From: a secondary endosymbiont of Heteropsylla cubana
GTDB lineage: Bacteria > Pseudomonadota > Gammaproteobacteria > Enterobacterales > Enterobacteriaceae
Direction: 5' to 3'
NCBI RefSeq assembly: GCF_000287355.1
Contig: NC_018420.1
Location: forward strand, 930,001-994,000
DNA: 64,000 nt
Positions within the stretch are counted from its first letter, which is position 1. Every line of letters begins with the position of its first letter. The notes beneath the pieces are model-generated. The model ran no database searches. It saw only the letters and a list, made by a program, of their open reading frames with translations, and was not told where the DNA came from. Both the position numbers and the translations under genes were made by a program. Positions 1 through 10,806 of this stretch are shown here, in pieces.

Positions 1-210
1 TTCAAAAATTACCTTTCCACTTGTTGGTTTATCTAACCCCCCCAAAATATGTAACAACGTGCTTTTTCCAGAACCGGAACTACCCACAATTGCCATCATT
101 TTTCCAAACTCCAGTTTGAAATTGACGTTACGTAACACATTGGTGTAAAGACCACCTTCTTGATAACACTTTTGAAGTTGAATGCACTGTAATAAAGGAA
201 TATCACACAT
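1..210 (-). CDS. lolD: LolD, lipoprotein-releasing ABC transporter ATPase (partial, N-terminal 70 aa)
   Basis: Cut by the window start, so only the first 70 codons are present. LolD is the cytoplasmic ATPase that drives LolC/LolE to pull mature lipoproteins out of the inner membrane and pass them to LolA. The start ATG at 210-208 leads into the typical LolD opening (LLQC...CYQEG...VLRNVNF) and an intact Walker [14 protein letters not shown], followed by [11 protein letters not shown]. It overlaps the end of lolC by 8 nt, the tight coupling seen in enterobacterial lolCDE operons. Identity is very likely; the rest, and lolE, lie outside the window. Confidence 0.9.
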   Translation of the reverse strand, partial: MCDIPLLQCIQLQKCYQEGGLYTNVLRNVNFKLEFGKMMAIVGSSGSGKSTLLHILGGLDKPTSGKVIFE

Positions 211-1396
211 AACGTAAAGCCTCAGCAGGATAAATAGTTGCAGCGTACCAAGAGGGATAGATAGTGGCAATAATTGCTAATAGCATAGCTGATAGCATGA
301 TCGTTATTACCTGTAAAGGTTCAATAACAACTGGTAGTGCACGTCCATCAATTAATACTTCAAAGATTAGTATCAGTCGGTTTATATGAGTAGCAACTAA
401 TATTCCAATAGTAGTCCCTAAAAATGCACCGATAATACCTGTTATACTTCCTTGAATAATAAAAATTAACATCACCTGTCTACGAGTAAGCCCTTGAGTC
501 TGCAAAATCGCTATTTCAGATTTTTTTTCTATAACAAAAAGTCCTACTGAGGTAAGAATATTAAACGCTGCCACTCCTACGATGAGGCTTAATAATAAAC
601 TCATTATGTTTTTTTCTAATCGCATTGCTTGAAATAATGCACCTTTACGTTCACGCCAATCTTTCCAAACTAAACCACCTGGAAGTAATTGGGTATTTAT
701 TTTATCTACCGATAAGGGCTTCTCTAACCACAACCTCCAACCACTAATATACCCGGAAGGATAACCCATAAGGCGTGATGCATCACTTTGATTAACAAGG
801 AGTTGATAGCAATCTACTTCACTTTTAGCGGAGAAAATCCCAATTACTGTAAACAGTCTTTGATTTGGGATTCTTCCTATTGCTGTAAATTGGTTAGCAC
901 CAGGAAATATCAATCTTACCTTATCACAACATTTAACTCCAAGTATAGCCGCAAGCTCATTTCCTAAAATTACCCTGTATTGCCCAGGTATAAGGTTATT
1001 CAAGCATCCCTCTACAACATAAGAGGCTAACGGCTCGGGATCTTTTGGATTTACTCCAAGCATCACTCCAATTGAGAGACCACGAGTGCTTTGTATTACT
1101 ATATCACCAACAGTTATCGGTGTAATGCCTAAAAACGTGTCTTTAATTACGTCGGGTATATAGTGAGAATCTATATGTCCATAAGAGGTAGTTAATAACG
1201 CATGAGGTATAAAATCAAGAATCTTACTTTCCAATTCATGCTCGAAACCGTTCATTACCGATAATACAGTAATTATCGCCATCACACCAAAAGTAATAGC
1301 TATCGTAGAAAACCACGATATCACTCGAAAAAAGCGATCTGCTCCTCTTCCAAGAACGTAACGCATCCCAATATATAAGACAACAGGTTGATACAT
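203..1396 (-). CDS. lolC: LolC, lipoprotein-releasing ABC transporter permease
   Basis: 397 aa (E. coli LolC 399). Inner-membrane permease of the LolCDE complex, which extracts outer-membrane lipoproteins and hands them to periplasmic LolA. The N-terminus [17 protein letters not shown] and the following [19 protein letters not shown] are diagnostic of LolC rather than LolE. One transmembrane helix near residues 20-50, a large periplasmic domain (about 50-260) and three C-terminal helices (about 265-390) are visible. The ATG at 1396 has a purine-rich GGAAAA upstream. It is first in a lolC-lolD operon with an 8-nt overlap. Mfd lies divergently upstream, an arrangement also found in Enterobacteriaceae, where ycfT sits between them; ycfT is not recognisable here. 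Confidence 0.96.
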   Translation of the reverse strand: MYQPVVLYIGMRYVLGRGADRFFRVISWFSTIAITFGVMAIITVLSVMNGFEHELESKILDFIPHALLTTSYGHIDSHYIPDVIKDTFLGITPITVGDIVIQSTRGLSIGVMLGVNPKDPEPLASYVVEGCLNNLIPGQYRVILGNELAAILGVKCCDKVRLIFPGANQFTAIGRIPNQRLFTVIGIFSAKSEVDCYQLLVNQSDASRLMGYPSGYISGWRLWLEKPLSVDKINTQLLPGGLVWKDWRERKGALFQAMRLEKNIMSLLLSLIVGVAAFNILTSVGLFVIEKKSEIAILQTQGLTRRQVMLIFIIQGSITGIIGAFLGTTIGILVATHINRLILIFEVLIDGRALPVVIEPLQVITIMLSAMLLAIIATIYPSWYAATIYPAEALRYV

Positions 1397-1689
1397 TAAT
1401 TTTCCATCTTAACGTGGTTGCAATAAACATTAATAAAAGATAATAAAGTGTCGCATGAAATTTCAAAAGTATTTTTAGTAAGTTAGAATTTTGCAAAAAA
1501 AGATAGATTTTTAAGGGATTATTTTCGTCGCCATAGTATTCTATAGGTAAGCCATCACCTATGGTATTCTCATGAAAATAAAAAAAAGATTTATTAGTAT
1601 AGCACTATCATCACGTATGGTTGTTATACCTACTAAATCAAGCTGCTAAAAAAATGATTCTTGATCAGATTTTTACTACTCTGTAAATC
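1397..1689. other. Intergenic region between lolC and the mfd remnant
   Basis: AT-rich spacer. In E. coli this position holds ycfT; I see no trace of it. The lolC promoter should lie here, but no clear -10/-35 pair stands out. Confidence 0.5.
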
Positions 1690-2603
1690 TTATACATCGT
1701 CGATTATTATTCCAAACTAGTTCTTCTTATTAATCCAGATAAACAAAGTTATAACTGCGTCATAAGATTTTACAATTTAGTCGTTATCGAATATTAATCC
1801 TTCCGGTTGAAAATCCTTTCCTTATATTAGGCTTTTCTCCCCACCAAGATATTATTTCTGATAGGATAGCTACTATTTATCAAATCCCCTTTGCTAGTAA
1901 GGGGTCTTGTTATTCTTTTTGTAAAAACCTTAATGTGAGAATTTTTATCCAAATACTTTTTATATCGTTATGTATTAGCTAATAACTGAAGACAAAATCT
2001 ATTTAAAAAAAAACAGTTCATACAAAATCAATAAGGTGGGCTATCGAAATAATTTTCAGATTTTGAAAAAAATGTGAACTCGCTATCTGCGACTCATTAG
2101 TAGATTTATTTTTTTAAAAATGTAGCATTTGAGCAGATTGAATTTTTAAAAGACAGAATAAACAACCCGTATATTTGCAATCTTGCTACTCAAAGGATAT
2201 TTCAGGGAGTCAATTCTTTTAATTTGCCACCGACAGATGAATTTCTCAAATATTAAAGTCACCACAGATTTTTTCATATGCAATAGAGCCATCGATTTAA
2301 TATACTTCTCGACTCAGCTTATACTTATTAAGAAGTAAACAAGGAGACTCTTCAACAGACATAGAACATTGGTAAACATTTTTTAATAAACGTCTAGTAG
2401 CTCTATACTTAATCTTCCGGAAACTACCTTGGTAGTTAATATCAGTGATCTTGAAAGTAGCGTATATCAGTTTTGGGGCAATGTGAAAGAATAGTTCTAC
2501 ACAACGCCCTTTAACTCCCCCCCCTATCAATCATTGTTGCAACCTAAAGCACTTTGGTTGAAGACAGATATCCTAATTTTCTGAACTTAAACATTGGACA
2601 CAA
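1690..2603 (+). pseudogene. mfd: Decayed N-terminal third of mfd (UvrB-homology module)
   Basis: Frame-hopping translation recovers the missing Mfd N-terminus in collinear order. From 1720 the sequence reads VLLINPDKQSYN (E. coli VVLIAPDMQNAL). From 1827 it reads FSPHQDIISDRIATIYQIP (FSPHQDIISSRLSTLYQLP). From 2361 it reads IEHW, a stop, then TFF and, in another frame, LVVNISDLESS (LLVNTGDLETS). From 2500 it reads NSPPYQSL and ALWLKTDILIF, then shifts into SELKHWTQV, which is in the frame of the intact downstream gene. Several stops and frameshifts are present, so this part cannot be translated. It corresponds to domains D1a-D2-D1b, which carry the UvrA-binding surface. Confidence 0.85.
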
Positions 2604-2621
2604 GTGCAATTTAGTATAAAA

Positions 2622-5048
2622 ATGCTCCCTAAAAAAGCAAACCACTACAACATGGATTACCAACCACTTCCAGATGTATCGATAGTAGAAGAAAACACAG
2701 TTTCTATGAAAAAATTGAGCCAGTTTTGTCGAGAATTTAAAGGTTCTATAATTTTTTCTGTGCAAACCGAAACCCAAAAAGAAAGCTTAGAGTTAAAGCT
2801 AGCTAAAATTAAACTCTTGCCGACACTAATTAAGAAGCTTGATGAAGCTACCATACCTGGCATTTATCTTATTATTGGGGATAGTAAATACGGATTTATT
2901 GATACTCTACATGCTAGGGCTCTAATCTGCGAAAATGATCTTTTAGGCGAACAAGTGACCCATCTTACTTATCAGAGTAATAGATATTCGATTAACACCG
3001 ATACGTTAATAGGTGATTTGGCTAAATTACATAAAGGGCAACCACTGGTTCATTTAGAACACGGAGTGGGTAGATATGGTGGCATGACTACCCTAGAAGC
3101 AGGAGGAATTAAAGCCGAATATGTTATTCTTGTTTATGCCGGGAATGACAAACTTTATGTTCCAGTTTCCTCTCTACACCTTATTAGCCGATATAGAGGT
3201 GGTCCTGATGAACACGCACCGTTATATAAACTTGGTGGAGATACATGGACTCGAGCACGGCAAAAAGTAGCAGATCGAGTACGAGACGTAGCTGCGGATC
3301 TGTTAGATATTTATGCCAAACGTGCTGTAAAACACGGTTTTGCGTTTTTCAAAAATCAACATAGATATCAATTATTTTGTGATGAATTTCCTTTCAACCC
3401 TACTACAGATCAATTGCAAGCAATTAACGCAGTTATAAACGATATGACCCAACCATTAGCTATGGACCGCCTAGTTTGTGGCGATGTTGGATTTGGCAAA
3501 ACAGAAGTAGCAATGCGTGCTGCTTTTTTAGCAATAGAAAATAAAAAACAAGTAGCTGTTCTCGTTCCAACTACTTTATTAGCACAGCAGCATTTTGATA
3601 ATTTTCGTGAGCGATTTGCTAATTGGCCTGCGCGGATTGAGATGATTTCTCGCTTTCGCAACGCCCGAAATCAAATGCAAGTTCTGGAACATACCGCTAA
3701 AGGTCAAATAGATATTTTAATAGGAACTCATAAGCTCTTACAAAAAAATATCAAATGGAACGATTTAGGTTTACTAGTTATCGACGAAGAGCATCGTTTT
3801 GGAGTTCGTCAAAAAGAACGTATTAAATCTATGCGTACCGATGTTGATATTCTCACCCTCACCGCTACTCCCATTCCACGTACTTTAAGTATGGCTATAA
3901 GCGGTATGCGTGATCTTTCTATTATCGCAACCCCTCCAGCACGGCGACTAGCAGTAAAAACATTTGTTCAGGAATATGATGACCTCGTGGTACGTAAAGC
4001 TATTCTCCGCGAAATTCTGCGTGGTGGACAAGCTTATTATCTTTACAATGATGTGGAAAAAATTGAGAAAGCAGCTCTACGTTTAAAAGTACTTATTCCA
4101 GAAGCGCATATTTCTATTGCTCATGGCCAATTAAATGAACGTGAATTAGAGCGGGTGATAAATGATTTTCATCATCAACGTTTTAATCTATTAGTATGTA
4201 CCACTATTATTGAAACCGGCATTGATATTGTTAATGCTAATACTATTATTATCGAAAGAGCTGATCACTTTGGATTGGCTCAATTACATCAATTACGGGG
4301 TCGAGTTGGGCGTTCTCATCATCAAGCTTATGCTTACCTCTTAACTCCTCCTTTACAAGCACTAAGTCAAGACGCTCGTAAACGTTTAGAAGCAATTTCT
4401 GCACTAGAAGATCTAGGAGATGGATTTTCATTAGCGACTCATGATCTAGAAATTCGAGGGGCAGGTGAGCTATTAGGAGAAGGCCAAAGTGGTCAAATTG
4501 AAACAATTGGTTTTTCTTTGTATATGGATCTTCTTGAAAATGCAGTAAATGCACTAAAATCTGGCCGTGAACCCTCTTTAGGAGATTTTACTCAACAGAC
4601 AACCGAAATGGAACTTCGAATTCCAGCATTACTCCCAGAAGAATATATTCCTGACGTAAATACACGTCTGTTATTATATAAGCGCATTGCTAGCGCTACT
4701 AAGCAATCTACCATTGAAGATGTGAGAGTGGAGCTAATTGAACGTTTTGGTTTATTACCCAAACCAGCACAACATCTACTTTCAATAGGCTGTTTGCGGT
4801 TACAGGCGAACAATCTTGGAATCCGGCGCATTGAAAGTAATAATACAGGAGGATTTATTGAATTCAGTCGAAATAATCGCGTCGATCCTAATTATATTCT
4901 TTCTCTTCTAACACGTGAGCCAAAAACTTATCGATTAGACGGACCAACACGATTAAAATTTATATGTAACTTAGAAAACAGCAACACACGACTAGACTAT
5001 ATTGATAGCCTTTTACAAGCACTTCTGGAGAATATGTGTAATAATTAA
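2622..5048 (+). CDS. mfd: Mfd, transcription-repair coupling factor, N-terminally truncated
   Basis: About 808 aa from the first ATG (2622; the open frame runs back to a GTG at 2604, and another ATG is at 2652); E. coli Mfd is 1148 aa. The frame keeps D3, the RNA-polymerase-interacting domain (GQPLVHLEHGVGRYGGM region), both RecG-like helicase lobes (Walker A GDVGFGKTEVAMR, DEEH box, LTATPIPRTL, GRVGRSHHQAYAYLL), the TRG motif and D7. What is lost upstream is the UvrB-like UvrA-binding module. No Shine-Dalgarno sequence is evident before any start candidate. Conservation to E. coli is high throughout, in contrast to the wrecked upstream third, so it appears to be under selection. It could act as an RNA polymerase translocase without repair coupling; function is inference. 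A very recent pseudogene is the alternative. Confidence 0.85.
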   Translation: MLPKKANHYNMDYQPLPDVSIVEENTVSMKKLSQFCREFKGSIIFSVQTETQKESLELKLAKIKLLPTLIKKLDEATIPGIYLIIGDSKYGFIDTLHARALICENDLLGEQVTHLTYQSNRYSINTDTLIGDLAKLHKGQPLVHLEHGVGRYGGMTTLEAGGIKAEYVILVYAGNDKLYVPVSSLHLISRYRGGPDEHAPLYKLGGDTWTRARQKVADRVRDVAADLLDIYAKRAVKHGFAFFKNQHRYQLFCDEFPFNPTTDQLQAINAVINDMTQPLAMDRLVCGDVGFGKTEVAMRAAFLAIENKKQVAVLVPTTLLAQQHFDNFRERFANWPARIEMISRFRNARNQMQVLEHTAKGQIDILIGTHKLLQKNIKWNDLGLLVIDEEHRFGVRQKERIKSMRTDVDILTLTATPIPRTLSMAISGMRDLSIIATPPARRLAVKTFVQEYDDLVVRKAILREILRGGQAYYLYNDVEKIEKAALRLKVLIPEAHISIAHGQLNERELERVINDFHHQRFNLLVCTTIIETGIDIVNANTIIIERADHFGLAQLHQLRGRVGRSHHQAYAYLLTPPLQALSQDARKRLEAISALEDLGDGFSLATHDLEIRGAGELLGEGQSGQIETIGFSLYMDLLENAVNALKSGREPSLGDFTQQTTEMELRIPALLPEEYIPDVNTRLLLYKRIASATKQSTIEDVRVELIERFGLLPKPAQHLLSIGCLRLQANNLGIRRIESNNTGGFIEFSRNNRVDPNYILSLLTREPKTYRLDGPTRLKFICNLENSNTRLDYIDSLLQALLENMCNN

Positions 5049-6058
5049 AATATGTATTTTTTAGATAAATCTATATTCATTTCATGTTGCTGAAAAAATA
5101 ATTGTTTAATTTCAATATATAAATTCATATTTTTAATAATATTTAAATGTATATAGTAAACTTACTAAGAAATTTTATTACTAAATAGAATAACAAATCT
5201 AAAAAAAATGGCACGATCCATCGTGATTTTTATCCTTAAAAAAATAATCCAAGCAAGCTTAATTACCCCACTAAAATTTAGAAATAAGTTTCTATTTCTT
5301 GTTTTTTTTGATAAAGTCATTTTTTTTAAAAAATTATCATGTAAATTTTTATAAATTTCTGTTAATTCTATTCTATTCTCATAGAATATTTAAGTTATCC
5401 ACTTCACTCATTAATTAAAGACGAAAAAATGACTCATCTTCAAAAAGACAACTCTTTTAAAAAATTTGGACACATTCAACTGACAATCGGTAAACCACCT
5501 CCCCACTGGCCCTCTTGAGTATATTTAAGAAATATAAAATCAATAATTTATAAATCAGTATATTAGGTACCTATCATTTCAACAACTCAATTATAAATAC
5601 AATGATCTTAGGGGTTTCTATGAAATTAAAGAAAATGTTTAAGACAATAAAAAAGTGACGATGAGTTTATAATTAACGCATATTCAAGATCAAAACCATC
5701 CATGATGATATTAATTAGTATATTTTTTAAATAGATATTGAGTAATGTTTTAGTCGATAAAATTATATTATTTAAATATAATATTAATTTCAATATTATT
5801 ACTAATAATAATCTAATTCTGTAAGTAAAAACTCATGAAATAATTATTCATTAGCTAATTAAATAAAAAATTATAATATGAATTTTGTTTTAAAGAAATA
5901 TACTTCTTAAGTCAGATTAAGAATAAAATAATATATAAATTAAAATAGCCTTATAGAATATATATTCCATTTTTTATAGTTTATGGTAAGATTTATTTTA
6001 TTTTTTATAGCTTAAAATGTTACTTCAAGCTATTACAGATTGTTTTAAGGAATGCAAA
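5049..6058. other. Gene-free AT-rich region between mfd and lolA
   Basis: About 1 kb. In E. coli ftsK precedes lolA, but no FtsK motif can be read here. A slightly GC-richer island at 5450-5520 reads FKKFGHIQLTIGKPP in one frame and may be a scrap of a lost gene that I cannot name. Confidence 0.4.
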
Positions 6059-6670
6059 ATGAACAAAAGGCTTATCACCGTTTGTCTGTTTAGCGCCATT
6101 GTAGCACCTACTGCATTAGCTGATCATGCAGATGTACTCAAAAATCGCCTGAATCATTTAAATAATTTTCATGCCATCTTTATTCAACGAGTGATGAACG
6201 CTAAAGGAACCTTAATTCAAGAAGGAGAAGGAAAATTATGGATAAAACGACCTAATCTGTTTAGTTGCAAGATGATAAAACCGAATGATAGCATTTTGGT
6301 CTGTGACGGCAATACACTATGGTATTATAATTCTTTTTTTGAACAGGTCACTGCTTATTCGATCAAGGATATAATCGAAAAAACACCTTTTATTTTAATA
6401 ACTTGTAACAATACATTTGATTGGGATCAGTACAATGTGGATAAAAAAGGTGATAATTTTGTATTAATACCAAAAAAAAATAGCAATAAATTAAAAAAAA
6501 TCACTATTAATGTAAGAAACAATGGTATTGTTGACTATTTCGATACCATAGAAACTAACAATCAGCATATCTCTTATCAACTTCATAGTCAGCAAATTCG
6601 TTACATAGATAATAGTCAATTTCAATTCGTACCACCAAAAGGGGTAATTTTAGACGATCAGCGTCATTAA
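6059..6670 (+). CDS. lolA: LolA, outer-membrane lipoprotein carrier
   Basis: 203 aa, the same length as E. coli LolA. Periplasmic chaperone that accepts lipoproteins from LolCDE and delivers them to LolB. I chose the ATG at 6059 rather than the in-frame ATG at 6017 because it has AAGGA 7 nt upstream and begins a normal Sec signal peptide (MNKRLITVCLFS...PTALA, cleavage before DHAD). Family signatures follow: FHAIFIQRV, GEGKLWIKRPNLF, DGNTLWYYN, FVLIPK and a C-terminal PPKGVILDDQRH. It sits upstream of serS as in E. coli, with rarA between them eroded. With lolC/lolD in the same window, the lipoprotein-sorting route is evidently retained. Confidence 0.96.
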   Translation: MNKRLITVCLFSAIVAPTALADHADVLKNRLNHLNNFHAIFIQRVMNAKGTLIQEGEGKLWIKRPNLFSCKMIKPNDSILVCDGNTLWYYNSFFEQVTAYSIKDIIEKTPFILITCNNTFDWDQYNVDKKGDNFVLIPKKNSNKLKKITINVRNNGIVDYFDTIETNNQHISYQLHSQQIRYIDNSQFQFVPPKGVILDDQRH

Positions 6671-6809
6671 GTTTTTTATAGAAAACTATTCTATATAACT
6701 CTAGTTATGAGTAAGTAAATAATAATATAAATTGTAAACTTCATCGAGCAAACTAACTCATCAAAGATATATTTGTTGTTAATAAATAAATTACTATTGA
6801 AATCCTGAA

Positions 6810-7385
6810 AACAACAACTTCATCATAATCATTTTTGGTAAAATACTACACTCCGTTAAAAGTATTTAATAAAACACTAGAGGTTATAATTAATTTTATG
6901 ATTTTAATGACTATAACTTATTAGAATAGTGAAGAGACAACTGCTCCATTCATATCAAACTTAAGTATTTAAAGAAGACAACACAAATCCGATGTTCAAA
7001 AAAACTCGATTATTTTTAAATAGAAGTTTAAAAAAAATAGCTAATAATGTTAAATGTATACTTAAATTTTTCATAAACATTAGAAGTTTGTCTAATGAAT
7101 AAAGCTTAAAACATATTTATTAAAAATATGTAAACTAGTTTATTTAATTACACTAAAGAAATAATATTTCTATAATGCAATCCGCTTCCACAGAAGACTG
7201 CAATATACTTTATTCTATTTTAATCTTAGTAAAATTTTTTAAACCTAATCAAATTAATTGGTATTAAAAACAAGTAAGAGCAGACAATTTAAATCAAAAA
7301 AAAATAAGAAACTATAAACACAATAAAGCTAGTCGTAATTTATTAACATAGTTATGCTAAATGATTAGTTGGGACAAATAGAAAT
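6810..7385 (+). pseudogene. rarA: Probable rarA (mgsA) remnant
   Basis: In E. coli rarA lies between lolA and serS. Three short matches to RarA fall here in order and at about the expected spacing from lolA: near 6821 LHHNHFW against LHSMILWG just before Walker A; near 7176 NISIMQSASTED against RVYLLKSLSTED; near 7327 ASRNLLT against ARRALNT. All lie among stop codons and different frames. RarA is a replication-fork clamp-loader-like ATPase. Each match is short, so the call rests mainly on synteny. Confidence 0.45.
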
Positions 7386-8250
7386 ATCGTATATGTGAAA
7401 CATAAAAAACAATATATTTTAATCAAGAAACGCCACAAATAAGTTACTTCCATAAGATATAAATAGAAATCATACCGTGAATAATATGATAAACCTTGTG
7501 TAAAAAAAGTTTTATTAGTATAAATTTTCACTAATAATTTTAATTTTTAACTTGTTTAATAAAAAAACTAAAAGAAGATATCCAATTTATTTTCCTGTTA
7601 GCTCTATATTATATTAATTAACACAATATTACCGCTCTAATTAAACTAATTTAGAATCTATAAAATAACATTTTTTTAAGAAATTTTTTATATCCACTAT
7701 TTCCTTGAATTTATTAATCTATTCATAGAGTAGTCTCTAATAACACGATGTAAAAAATACAATAAACGTGTTATTACTAATACTCTCATATTTCGATTAC
7801 GTGAAAATTTTACTAGTTAAATTTAAATAATCTATTTATATCAATAATCTAAAAATAGTTGTTACAATATAAAATTGTAAAATTAATTATAAAAAAATAA
7901 TAGTAAACAAATAGTCTATTATACGAAGCAGTTATTGCTGAGAATGAATATGCTGTATCAAATCTTAAAAGCACTGATATTAAATATAAGCAAAAAATCA
8001 TGTTAATGATAACTGTTACCGATTAAGTATGAGTATACAATAAGATCTTATCTAACTGTTACTTGGTAACATAGGTAAATTAATTAGTTAAGTATTAATG
8101 AGTAATACACTAGTTACTAACTAAATTAAAATACATACTATCTAACTAGTAGGAGAAAAATATCACTTAATGCAATAAAGTGAAGTCAATAAAACACTAC
8201 CGATCATTATAATATTATGACAAAGTTGTTAAAAAATCCATAAAATATAT
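7386..8250. other. Gene-free AT-rich region before serS
   Basis: Would hold the 3' half of rarA by synteny, but I can read nothing convincing. No other gene seen. Confidence 0.4.
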
Positions 8251-8283
8251 AACCTTACTCTTTTTTAAAAAAGAGTTTAGGTT
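8251..8283 (+). promoter_or_regulatory. Long hairpin in the serS leader
   Basis: AACCTTACTCTTTTTT followed directly by AAAAAAGAGTTTAGGTT forms a near-perfect inverted repeat with one bulge, ending 38 nt before the serS ATG. It could be an upstream terminator or a leader structure of serS. There is no T-tract after it on the plus strand, so a classical intrinsic terminator is unlikely. Confidence 0.4.
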
Positions 8284-8321
8284 ACTCAAAATACATAGAT
8301 AATCATAGGGAGGGGAATAGT

Positions 8322-9629
8322 ATGCTTGATCCCAATCTACTTCGCAATAAAATGGACGTAGTTGCTAGAAAATTAGCACGTCGAAAATTTACATTAGATG
8401 TAAAAAGATTACAGGAAAAAGAACAACTGCGTAAAATACTGCAGATAAAAACCGAGAAGCTTCAAGCTGAACGTAATACTCGCTCTAGAGTAATCGCTCA
8501 TGCAAAATCCCGAGGAGAAGATGTTGAGTTACTACGAGTAGATCTTAATCGATTAGCTAATCAATTACAGTCTACTAAAACTGAATTAAAAGCTCTACAA
8601 CAACAAATTCAAGAGTATGTACTTTCTCTACCTAATATCCCTGACGACGATGTACCGGAAGGAATTAATGAAAATGACAACAGAGAGATTTCTCGTTGGG
8701 GAAAACCCCGAAAATACGATTTTCCTATTCGTGACCACGTGGAACTTGGAAATCTTACAGGTGGCTTTGATTTTTCTGCAGCTATTAAGCTTACTGGTGC
8801 ACGATTTATAGTAATGCGTGGTCAAGTAGCTCAATTACACCGAGCCTTAACCCAATTTATGTTAGACCTGCATACTCAAGAGCATGGTTATGTGGAATAT
8901 TATGTACCTTATCTTGTTAATCAGACATCCCTATACTGTACAGGACAGTTACCAAAATTCTCCAAAGATCTATTCCACACTACATCTCTTAATGAAAGCA
9001 AAAAAAATATCACTTATACTCTTATTCCAACAGCAGAAGTTCCATTGACTAATTTAATGCGAGATAAAATTTTCGAAGAAGATCAATTACCGCTTAAAAT
9101 TACTGCTCATACACCATGTTTCCGAACAGAAGCTGGTTCTTACGGGCGTGATAGTAGAGGTCTTATTCGAATGCATCAATTTGATAAAGTAGAAATGGTA
9201 CAGTTAGTGCAGCCAGAACAGTCAATGCAAACGTTAGAAGAGATGACTAGTCATGCAAAAAAAATACTTCAACTACTGGATCTTCCATATCGAAAAGTGT
9301 TATTATGTACTAGTGATATGGGTTTTGCTTCTTGTAAAACCTATGATTTAGAAGTATGGTTGCCTACTCAAAATACTTATCGTGAAGTCTCTTCATGTTC
9401 TAATATGGGGTCTTTTCAAGCACGACGAATGAAAACCCGCTATCGTAATCGGATAAATAAAAAACTACAATTATTACATACTCTAAATGGTTCCGGTTTA
9501 GCAGTTGGGCGTACACTTATAGCTATATTAGAAAATCATCAGCTTCCCGACGGTCGCATAACAATACCAAAAGTATTACAGCCTTATATGCAAGGTTTAC
9601 ATCATATAAATACAAACAATTCCATATAA
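8322..9629 (+). CDS. serS: Seryl-tRNA synthetase
   Basis: 435 aa (E. coli 430). Charges tRNA-Ser, and tRNA-Sec where present, in the cytoplasm. The N-terminal long antiparallel coiled coil that grips the tRNA long variable arm spans about residues 30-110. The class II catalytic core carries motif 2 at about 267-290 ([15 protein letters not shown]) and motif 3 at about 389-404 ([13 protein letters not shown]). A strong ribosome site, AGGGAGGGG, lies just upstream of the ATG. One oddity is [11 protein letters not shown] at 359-369, where the family has an acidic residue before FQARR (E. coli CSNVWDFQARR); here it is Ser364. The gene is otherwise intact and certainly essential, so it is presumably functional. 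Confidence 0.97.
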   Translation: MLDPNLLRNKMDVVARKLARRKFTLDVKRLQEKEQLRKILQIKTEKLQAERNTRSRVIAHAKSRGEDVELLRVDLNRLANQLQSTKTELKALQQQIQEYVLSLPNIPDDDVPEGINENDNREISRWGKPRKYDFPIRDHVELGNLTGGFDFSAAIKLTGARFIVMRGQVAQLHRALTQFMLDLHTQEHGYVEYYVPYLVNQTSLYCTGQLPKFSKDLFHTTSLNESKKNITYTLIPTAEVPLTNLMRDKIFEEDQLPLKITAHTPCFRTEAGSYGRDSRGLIRMHQFDKVEMVQLVQPEQSMQTLEEMTSHAKKILQLLDLPYRKVLLCTSDMGFASCKTYDLEVWLPTQNTYREVSSCSNMGSFQARRMKTRYRNRINKKLQLLHTLNGSGLAVGRTLIAILENHQLPDGRITIPKVLQPYMQGLHHINTNNSI

Positions 9630-10806
9630 ATTTTATTTACCTCACCTAAAAAGAACGTGCATTTCATTCGGAATTAGTGATAAACTTGATGTAGAGAAAA
9701 TACGACTTATTTGATTTATTTTAATAGATTCAACTAATTAAATAGTATTTTCAACAATACCACACTGTTTTTTTTACTTTAAATAAAAAGACATAACATC
9801 TTAAATAGATTATAACATTTAATCTAAAACTAGATTTATTTTATAAAATAACTGTAACAACCATTTTTTTCTTCTCTAATAAAATTATTGTTAATAATAG
9901 TTAAATAAGAAATGGATTACTTAGTTTTTAGTATATTATTTTTTGTTAATTTAAGTCTTAGTTAAATCTTAAACACTTGTTTTACATATTATAAAAAACC
10001 AAATTCGTTTATATATATCTTAAGAGTAATATGATAGATATAGCTTTTATTTTTTTTGAGATTCTCAAATAGACTTTTGAGTATTCTTGTTATCAAATCA
10101 TTGCTTATCTAGTTTTTAGTCAATACATTAACAACGAAAAAACTGTCTTGTAAAAGTTACAGTAATTACATACTAATATAAATACTACATGTATTAAATT
10201 GATTTTTTTTAGTTTTATAAAACAATAAAATTTGTTTCTTTTATTTCTAATCGTAAAAGATTTTTCATCTTATTCCGTTAATAAAAAGATAATTTTACTA
10301 AATAAAATACTTCTAATTTTCTTTGATACTATTTCCTTATTTTTATATTGAGTCATCTAAACTTTTACTAAAATTTTTAATAAAAGAGAATATAAAATTA
10401 ACCTACCCCCCCCCAAAAAAACTCTCTAGATCGTCTAAATATTCATTAATAGCTATATTAGAAAAAAAACACGAACCAACTGTAAAATATTTAATTTTTA
10501 TATTTGTGAAACAGTTACTCACTGCTAATTTTCTTAGTAATAATCTTTGTAATTATTTTTAATTGTATTAAATAAAACAACTATAATTAATTGCAATTTA
10601 TTAACATTTTTATAAAAAGAGGGATCAGATTGTGAAAGAAACATTAGGATTTGCTCGTCTCAAGGCTATAATTTATAAAAAAATCTTATTTATAAAGAAA
10701 ATCTTTACATTTTAAAAACCTATGTTAAGGATATATTATCATTTATTTTTCTGTTATTGCTTCTTATCTTAACCTGGTTATTTCCACCCTACCCTAGGAC
10801 TCCGCT
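9630..10806. other. Gene-free AT-rich region between serS and prlC
   Basis: No gene recognised. An open frame at 10323-10562 has no homology I recognise and runs through a C9 tract (10406-10414). A less AT-rich patch at 10630-10670 reads KETLGFARLKAIIYK and may be a relic I cannot identify. Confidence 0.45.

Noticed and set aside
2297-2777. Minus-strand open frames upstream of and within mfd
   Set aside because: They are antisense to the mfd relic and the intact mfd frame and show no family similarity.
5450-5520. Coding-like patch FKKFGHIQLTIGKPP between mfd and lolA
   Set aside because: Too short and no family recognised; not called as a gene or pseudogene.
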